A program made the translations under genes and the position numbers. A DNA stretch of 64,000 nucleotides from Annona cherimola (Eukaryota > Streptophyta > Magnoliopsida > Magnoliales > Annonaceae): NCBI GenBank assembly GCA_030490835.1, contig CM059971.1, forward strand, positions 43,386,012-43,450,011. The letters are read 5' to 3'. The first letter of the stretch is position 1; each line of letters begins with the position of its first letter. A model generated the notes under the pieces. That model worked only from the letters and a program-made list of their open reading frames with translations. It did not search any database and was not told the DNA's origin. This document shows, piece by piece, positions 58,692 to 64,000 of the stretch.

Positions 58692-60393
58692 ATGTGCCGA
58701 GGCAGAGTTGGCAAGGAGGTCATTATTCCTTTTGATCCGAAACTCGAAAGAACTTATTTGAGAAGGCATCACAAGAGCAGGGAAGCTAGGAGTCAATAGC
58801 ATACCATGGAGTGCATTGGGAATCAGGACGAGAACATTCATGTTAACCAATAGGGAAACCAAAGGGTTGAGGTTCCAATTCATCCACCACAAGATGATTT
58901 TGACCAACCTATTTGGGATCTCATTGCGCTGGGACAGAATGCAGTTCAGACTAGCATCGCACCTCCTCCTATCAACACCAACAATTTTGAGATCAAACCG
59001 GTGGTTTTCCAAATGCTCCAGTCCATTGGGCAGTTTGGAGGATTGTCTTTTGAAGATCCACACCGCCATTTGCGGAATTTTCTGCAGATCATGAACACGT
59101 TCAAGCAAAATGGAGTCTCCGACGAGGCAATGTGGCTACGGATCTTTCCATTTTCATTGAGGCATAGAGCTTCGGAGTGGCTGGATTCTCTGCCTTCGAA
59201 CTCTATCAATACATGGAATGACTTGGCTCAGAAATTCCTAAAGAAATATTTCCCGCCTGCCAAGTTAGCCAAGCTGAGGATGAACATAGTCTCATTCAAA
59301 CAACACGGGGAGGAGACTCTATCAAAAGCGTGGGATCGGTTCAAAGACCTGCTCCGGAAGTGCCCACATCATGGAATTCAACCATGGGTTCAAATCTAAT
59401 TTTCTATAATGGTCTCCAGGATTCCACCCGTCATATGGTGGATTCATTGTCAAACGGTTCCGTGCTGAGGAAAATCTATCGAGAATCATACACCCTGCTT
59501 GAAAACATGGCGGCCAACACCTATCAACTGCCATCTGATAGAAGCCGAAGTGGGGGTCTACTCCAACTGGACGCAGTTTCATCGATAAAGGCCCACATCG
59601 ACCCTCTATCCAGGCAAATCTAGAACCTATCCAAGCCAGCTATCATCAATGCAGTAGGGGCGCCTACACCACAGCAGCCGTCAGCAGCAGATATTTGCAC
59701 GTGGTGTGGAGAATTCGGACATCCTAGTGATCAATGCACCTCCAACCCGGAGTCCATTAATTACGTGGGAAATTTCTAGAGAAATGCAGCAATTCCATAT
59801 GCGAACAACTACAATCCAGGATGGAGGAATCATCCCAATTTCTCATGGAATAACCAAATGAGGCCGAATTAGCCACTGGAATTCTCATAGCAGCCATCAC
59901 AGCAACAACCAGCCAGACCAGTTCAATTCAATCCACCACCTCGAGAAGGGAAGAAATCTGATATGGAAAACCTCTTTATGTAATTCATGCAATCTCAGAT
60001 CACAACAACAGGAACTTGGAAGCACAGATAAGCCAACTAGTCTCAGCTTTAGGCAACTGACCACAAGGTGCACTACCGAGCGATATAGAGAAAAATTCAA
60101 AAGGAAAAGGCAAAGAGTAGGTGCAAGCAGTCACATTGCGTAGTGGAAAGCAGTTACCCGACGTAATTCCACCAAAAGCGGTAACTGAACCCACTAGTCC
60201 TCTGATTTAGCAGTCACAGGAGACAGAGGAACCAGATATTATCTAGAAGCAACCGGACGCTGAAATCGTCACAAATCAAAGGTCGCCTCCTCCATTTCCT
60301 CAAAGATTCACAAAGAACAAAAAGGAGGGCCAGTTCAAGAAATTTTTAGAGGTATTAAAATAGCTACATATTAACATACCTCTCGTCGAAGCC
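58692..60393 (+). pseudogene. Athila-like gag (copy D)
   Basis: ATG at 58692 (MCRGRVGKEVIIPFDPKLER). TAG codons at 58797 and near 58851 interrupt the frame, which then reads through [19 protein letters not shown] and [20 protein letters not shown] frameshift near 59395 shifts to ESYTLLENMAANTYQLPSD. The CCHC knuckle CTWCGEFGHPSDQC lies near 59700, followed by an N/P/Q-rich region. The C-terminal part up to 60393 is eroded. It is the same family as copies A-C. Confidence 0.88.
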
Positions 60394-61449
60394 TTGGAAC
60401 AAATGTCGAGCTATGCTAAATTCATGAAAGACGTTCTATCAAAGGAAAGGCGGTTGACGGAATTCGAAACAGTGGCATTAACAGAGGAAACCAGTGCTAT
60501 GGTGCAGAGGAAGTTGCCTCCTAAGCTCAAGGATTCAGGGAGTTTCACTATCCCATGCACAATCGGGAATAAATACTTCGGGAGAGCCCTATGTGACTTG
60601 GGAGCCAGCATTAATCTCATGCCCAAGTCAATTTTAAGAAAATTGGGCAGTGGGGAAGCCTGACCTACGACAGTAATGCTGCAGCTGGCGGTCCGGTCCA
60701 CGACATATCCGAAGGGCATTATTGAAGATATTCTTGTCAAGGTTGACAAGTTCATCTTCCCTGCAGATTTTATTATCCTGGATTGTGAAGAAGACCGGGA
60801 TGTTCCAATTATTCTAGGTCGGCCTTTCCTTGCAACGGGCAATGCGATAATTAACGTATGAGCTGGAGAATTAACCTTGTGAGTACAAAATGAACAAGTC
60901 ACATTCAATGTGCTCAAGGCGATGCAGCGCCCGAATGATTCAGAGGAATGTTTCATGATTGATATGGTCAATTCAGAGGTTCAAGAATCTTCTTCAACTG
61001 ATATTAAGGAGGATTTAAAGGAAACTGCATTGAATAAGGACTGTGAATTAATTACAAGTATTGAGGAGAATATATCTGCTTATACAGAAGATCGATTCGC
61101 TCATCATATCATGCTTGAACAATTGGCTGAGCCGATGGAAAGTCAGGGAATGGAAGAAAAAGTTAATGAAGGAATAGAGGGGGATACTGTTGAGAAAGCT
61201 GAACATTATCATATCCAAATGCCTCTATTCCATTTGCCGAAAATTCAGATGCGGCATGACTCAATGCATCAATGCATAACCACAGAGCCATTGTTAATTC
61301 AAAACCATGACAAACTCTTCTATAGTCCCTATGAAATTCAAGAGAAGAGGCTAACTGATCCATTTGAAGGAGCTAAGATGAGATCTAAACTTCCATAGTG
61401 CAGTCCGAATAGAAGGGAGTTTGAGGTGGTGGAACTAAAAGAAAATTAA
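60394..61449 (+). pseudogene. Athila-like protease with charged tail (copy D)
   Basis: One frame with three stops (60661, near 60859 and 60880) and another after KMRSKLP near 61396. Segments: MSSYAKFMKDVLSKERR, PPKLKDSGSFTIPCTIG, active site [31 protein letters not shown] and [12 protein letters not shown] roughly 180-residue acidic tail without known motifs ends EFEVVELKEN. Copy A ends the same way (EFEVVKLK), so the truncated gag-protease product is a family trait rather than a local deletion. Confidence 0.88.
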
Positions 61450-61459
61450 ATACTGGGAA

Positions 61460-61560
61460 CGTCAGGCTGAGGACATTAAACTTAGCGCTGAATGGGAGGC
61501 AACCCATTACTCATTTTCATTTTCATTTTTTAATTTTTGTTTTTATTTTTATTTTTTTAG
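61460..61560 (+). promoter_or_regulatory. conserved hairpin block and splice-acceptor-like tract (copy D)
   Basis: gctgaggacattaaactt, agcgct and atgggaggcaacccat (stem ATGGG/CCCAT, to 61509), then about 50 nearly all-T/A bases ending ttttttag at 61560. It matches 42131-42224 in copy A in order and position. Confidence 0.6.
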
Positions 61561-62353
61561 GAGAATGACTTGGAGCTCAATTTCATAAAGATCATGCTTG
61601 GAAGTAGCTGGAAGCAAAAATTTCAAAACATTACAGAAGAACATCGGTGCCTAGGAGCCACATGGGGGCGCCCCAACACTAGGTCATGGACAGTGTGACC
61701 CGGATGGCCTTATAAGGCTCGGGTTAGCGTTTAAAACCCTAACCCCGAGCCCCGGCGCCAAGTTTCCTCCCCTTTCTCATTTCCAACATGTTTTCCCTTA
61801 ATTTCAATCCGTTTCAACTCAAATCCAACCCCATTTCATCCTTTCCATTTTTCATTTCATTCTCACTTTTTTCCTATTCTTAGTTCCACCCAAATCCACC
61901 TAAAAATCCAGTTTTTCATCACCAAATCCTTAGCCCCATTCCTAAACATTGTTTCCCATCAATTTTCCCTTCTTTTGGGCTCCATTTCAAGCCCAATCTT
62001 CACCATTTCTTCCGGCCGGCGCCGAACTACGCTGTTAGCAGAGCGGCACCTAGGCGCCACCCCACCGCGCCCCGGCGCCAGTGCATAAATAGCAGTCGTG
62101 CATATTTTCAAGTGACAAGCTCCTGGGGGTAAAATCTCTTCATCTTTGTTGCATTTTATGTAATTTGAAAGTTGTTTAGTGATTGGTTGGTTGGAGGATT
62201 GGATTGGATTGGATATTGAGGGTGATTGAACGACAGATTTGAGCTCCTTGTGAAATTTTTGGGGGTTGCTTGTGATTTGCTTGTGATTGGCTGTGATTGG
62301 CTGTGGACTATTGCTTAGCCGTTTGTTTGAGGCGATTCTTTGATATTGGCGAC
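61561..62353 (+). other. leader before the extra ORF of copy D
   Basis: About 790 bases without a long ORF. It includes GGCGCC-type words like those of the LTR (gcctaggagccac near 61650; ggcacctaggcgccac and cgccccggcgcc at 62045-62080), a pyrimidine-rich tract (61760-61960) and tandem ttggattgg words near 62190. Confidence 0.5.
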
Positions 62354-63145
62354 ATGGCTTCCTCATCATCTTCCAAAAGGAAGAAGATTCAGGATCCAGT
62401 TGAGTTCGACACCACCTGGTTCGTGTCCGCTCAAGCCTTCAAGCAGTACACGGACTTGTTGCAAAAGCGCCACTTGATACTAGAAAGGGGAATCAAGATT
62501 TCTGCGTTCACTGACAACTTCATCAACGAGCTGAATGCCCGCGGTTGGCAGCAATTCTTGGCACAGCCATAGGCTGCCATTGTACCTATGGTCAAGAAGT
62601 TTTACACTAATGGGGTGGAACACGAGCAGGGGCGGGTCAAGGTCCGAGGCAAGATCGTCCCATTTCATTCTGAGGCGATCAACTCCTTCTATGGGTTGTG
62701 CTCTTTTGATCACCCAGACCAGTACGAGGCCTTCTTTCAGGGAAAGGACATAGACGTCAACTCCATCACACGGCATATCTGCGAAAGGCCACCGGCATGG
62801 AAGTCAACAAGCGGCCAACTCACCTCCTTCAAGCGCAGTGACGTGCTTTACCACTGGAGGATGCTTCTCCATTTCATCTCAGCCCGGATGATGTCGTCGA
62901 CGCATGTCAGTGAGATGACAATGGATAGGGAGCTCCTGCTTCACGCCATTTATAGAGGGATGTCGATCGATGTGGGCAGATTGATCTACCATCGGATCTG
63001 CGCCAGTGCGACAGCACCCCGGGGCAGCTACTACCTCTCATCCCTCATCACCGGGCTCTGCGAGCTGGAGGGAGTCAAATGGGAGCCGACAGAGGAAGTC
63101 CTGAATTGCCAGGTGATTATCAACAACCTCTCCTACCACACCTAG
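62354..63145 (+). pseudogene. Athila-type extra ORF (putative plant transposon protein domain)
   Basis: ATG at 62354 gives MASSSSSKRKKIQDPVEFD, with a short basic stretch near the N-terminus. The frame has one TAG at 62570-62572, then runs to 63145. Motifs: ARGWQQFLAQP, VKKFYTNGVEHEQGRVKVRG, FHSEAINSFYGL, LLHFISARMM and SSLITGLCELEGVKW. These fit the putative plant transposon protein domain often found downstream of pol in Athila elements; the role is unknown, and the position is that of an env-like gene. No membrane segment or signal peptide is seen. Codons are more GC-rich than the surroundings. The C-terminus may be cut by the LTR at 63162. Confidence 0.78.
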
Positions 63146-63161
63146 CCACGAGTCTGCACCG

Positions 63162-64000
63162 TGATAACTCGTATTTTTATGAGTTATCATGGCCCATTCC
63201 AGACTTAATTTGTTTGTTAGTTTGAGAGATTAGGCTTAATTTGCACTCTTTTAGCTTAATTTTCATCCGCTTTGCATTTTAGGAGCATTAATTAGTTTTT
63301 AGGCAATTTCAGCATTATTTAGGCATTTCTAGTCTATTTATTTTGGTTTTACATCTTTTGCAGGGAGGATGGGACACACGAAAGCAATGCGGACGAGTTG
63401 AATGCAAGTTGAGGCATCCAGAGGCAAGGAGTTGGCGCCTAGGCGCCACCCTACACGCCTTGACCATTTGCAGCACCATATCTGACATGAAGGAGCAGTC
63501 CAGAGAGTTTGTGCCTAGGAGCCACCCAAGGGCGCCCAGGCGCCACTTCTCTACAGTAAACCCAAGTCAAGAGCCACAAATCAGGTGGTGCAGTCCAGGG
63601 AGTTGGCGCCTAGGTGCCAGTGCAAAAATTCCTAGGGTTCCAGAATGTGTCTAAACTGCTCAGCACACAGAGAGTTGGCGCCTAGGCGCCAATACACATC
63701 CGTATGCCAATATTCTAGTGCGTAAGCTGCGCAAAAGGGGACTCTATATATAGTTCCAAGGGGTTCGCGCGCGAGGGAGAGAAGAAGAGAGCCGGAGTAC
63801 AAACTACAGTGTAAGAGAAAGTGGAAATCGAGATCAAAGCTCGGACTGAAGAAAGGAATCAAGTCCCGTTGGTGGAATCCGCCGGAAAATAGTTTTTCTT
63901 ATTCTTTCCAATTTTCTTTCTCTGCACTATGGATACTTTTTATATGGATGTAGTGGTTGTTAAGATTATGTCTTTGAACTAAACTTCCATTAGATGGATA
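63162..64000 (+). repeat. Athila-like LTR, cut by the window end
   Basis: Starts with the 28-base hairpin (63162-63189). GGCGCC palindromes lie at about 63434, 63533, 63605 and 63678, and a TATA box at 63745-63752. It is most similar to LTR A at 38491 (both have gagagattag, ggacgagttgaatgc and gaggcatccagagg). It may be the 5' LTR of a further copy or a solo LTR. Confidence 0.88.

Larger units (their letters stand above)
56928..63161 (+). mobile_element. Athila-like gypsy copy D, gag-protease plus extra ORF
   Basis: 5' LTR 56928-58526, tRNA-Asp PBS 58533-58550, gag from 58692, protease to about 61449, conserved hairpin block 61460-61508, a long leader, then ORF 62354-63145. An LTR begins at 63162. 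It is the most complete Athila-like copy here and still lacks RT, RNase H and integrase. The 63162 LTR belongs to a different subfamily from D's 5' LTR, so it may be a separate insertion and D's own 3' LTR may be missing. Confidence 0.82.

Noticed and set aside
62480..62776. 98-aa minus-strand ORF
   Set aside because: Antisense of the Athila extra ORF, without its own motifs.

Overview
The window reads as plant nuclear heterochromatin made almost entirely of LTR retrotransposons. Evidence: Ty1/copia and Ty3/gypsy domains of plant lineages, primer-binding sites matching plant initiator tRNA-Met and tRNA-Asp, a hAT-type DNA transposon, and no intact host gene. An angiosperm is likely; the species cannot be told from the sequence. 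Nearly every coding region carries stops or frameshifts, many of them C-to-T type (CGA to TGA, CAG/CAA to TAG/TAA).

Left half (1-38490) is a stack of nested insertions that can be peeled by target-site duplications (TSDs). The base layer is gypsy C: its integrase end lies at 3151-4060, and its polypurine tract and 3' LTR resume at 33579-35306. A SIRE/Maximus-like copia element (1-3150) sits in that integrase. Gypsy A (4061-33573, TSD taaat) is inserted just after the C pol stop. It carries gag only, with no pol. Inside A's 3' LTR is a minus-strand solo LTR of a tRNA-Asp-primed type (10793-33085, TSD cctac). That solo LTR holds the full-length gypsy B (11961-27962, TSD catgg; 4-kb LTRs, an extra ORF before gag, and gag-pol with all domains) and a hAT element (28475-31779, 8-bp TSD gctgctgc) carrying an antisense host-gene fragment. 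SIRE solo LTRs interrupt both B (22905-24551, TSD aatac) and the hAT (28925-30621, TSD ccggc). At 35307-38490 are remains of another minus-strand element of the same LTR type.

Right half (38491-64000) holds at least five Athila-like gypsy copies (A plus strand, B and C minus, D plus, and a further LTR at 63162). They are interleaved with minus-strand gypsy LTRs (42915-48610 and 55163-56927). The Athila copies share LTRs that begin with a TGATAACTC hairpin, arrays of the palindrome GGCGCCTAGGCGCC upstream of a TATA box, a tRNA-Asp PBS, gag with one zinc knuckle, and a DLGA-type protease. No reverse transcriptase or integrase is visible. After the protease come a conserved hairpin block and a pyrimidine tract ending in AG. 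Copy D then has an ORF resembling the plant-transposon-protein domain found in Athila elements.

Functionally these are retrotransposition modules. Copia and gypsy B carry, or once carried, their own enzymes. Gypsy A and the Athila-like copies have structural genes only and would depend on partners. No tRNA, rRNA, CRISPR array or ordinary host gene was found.
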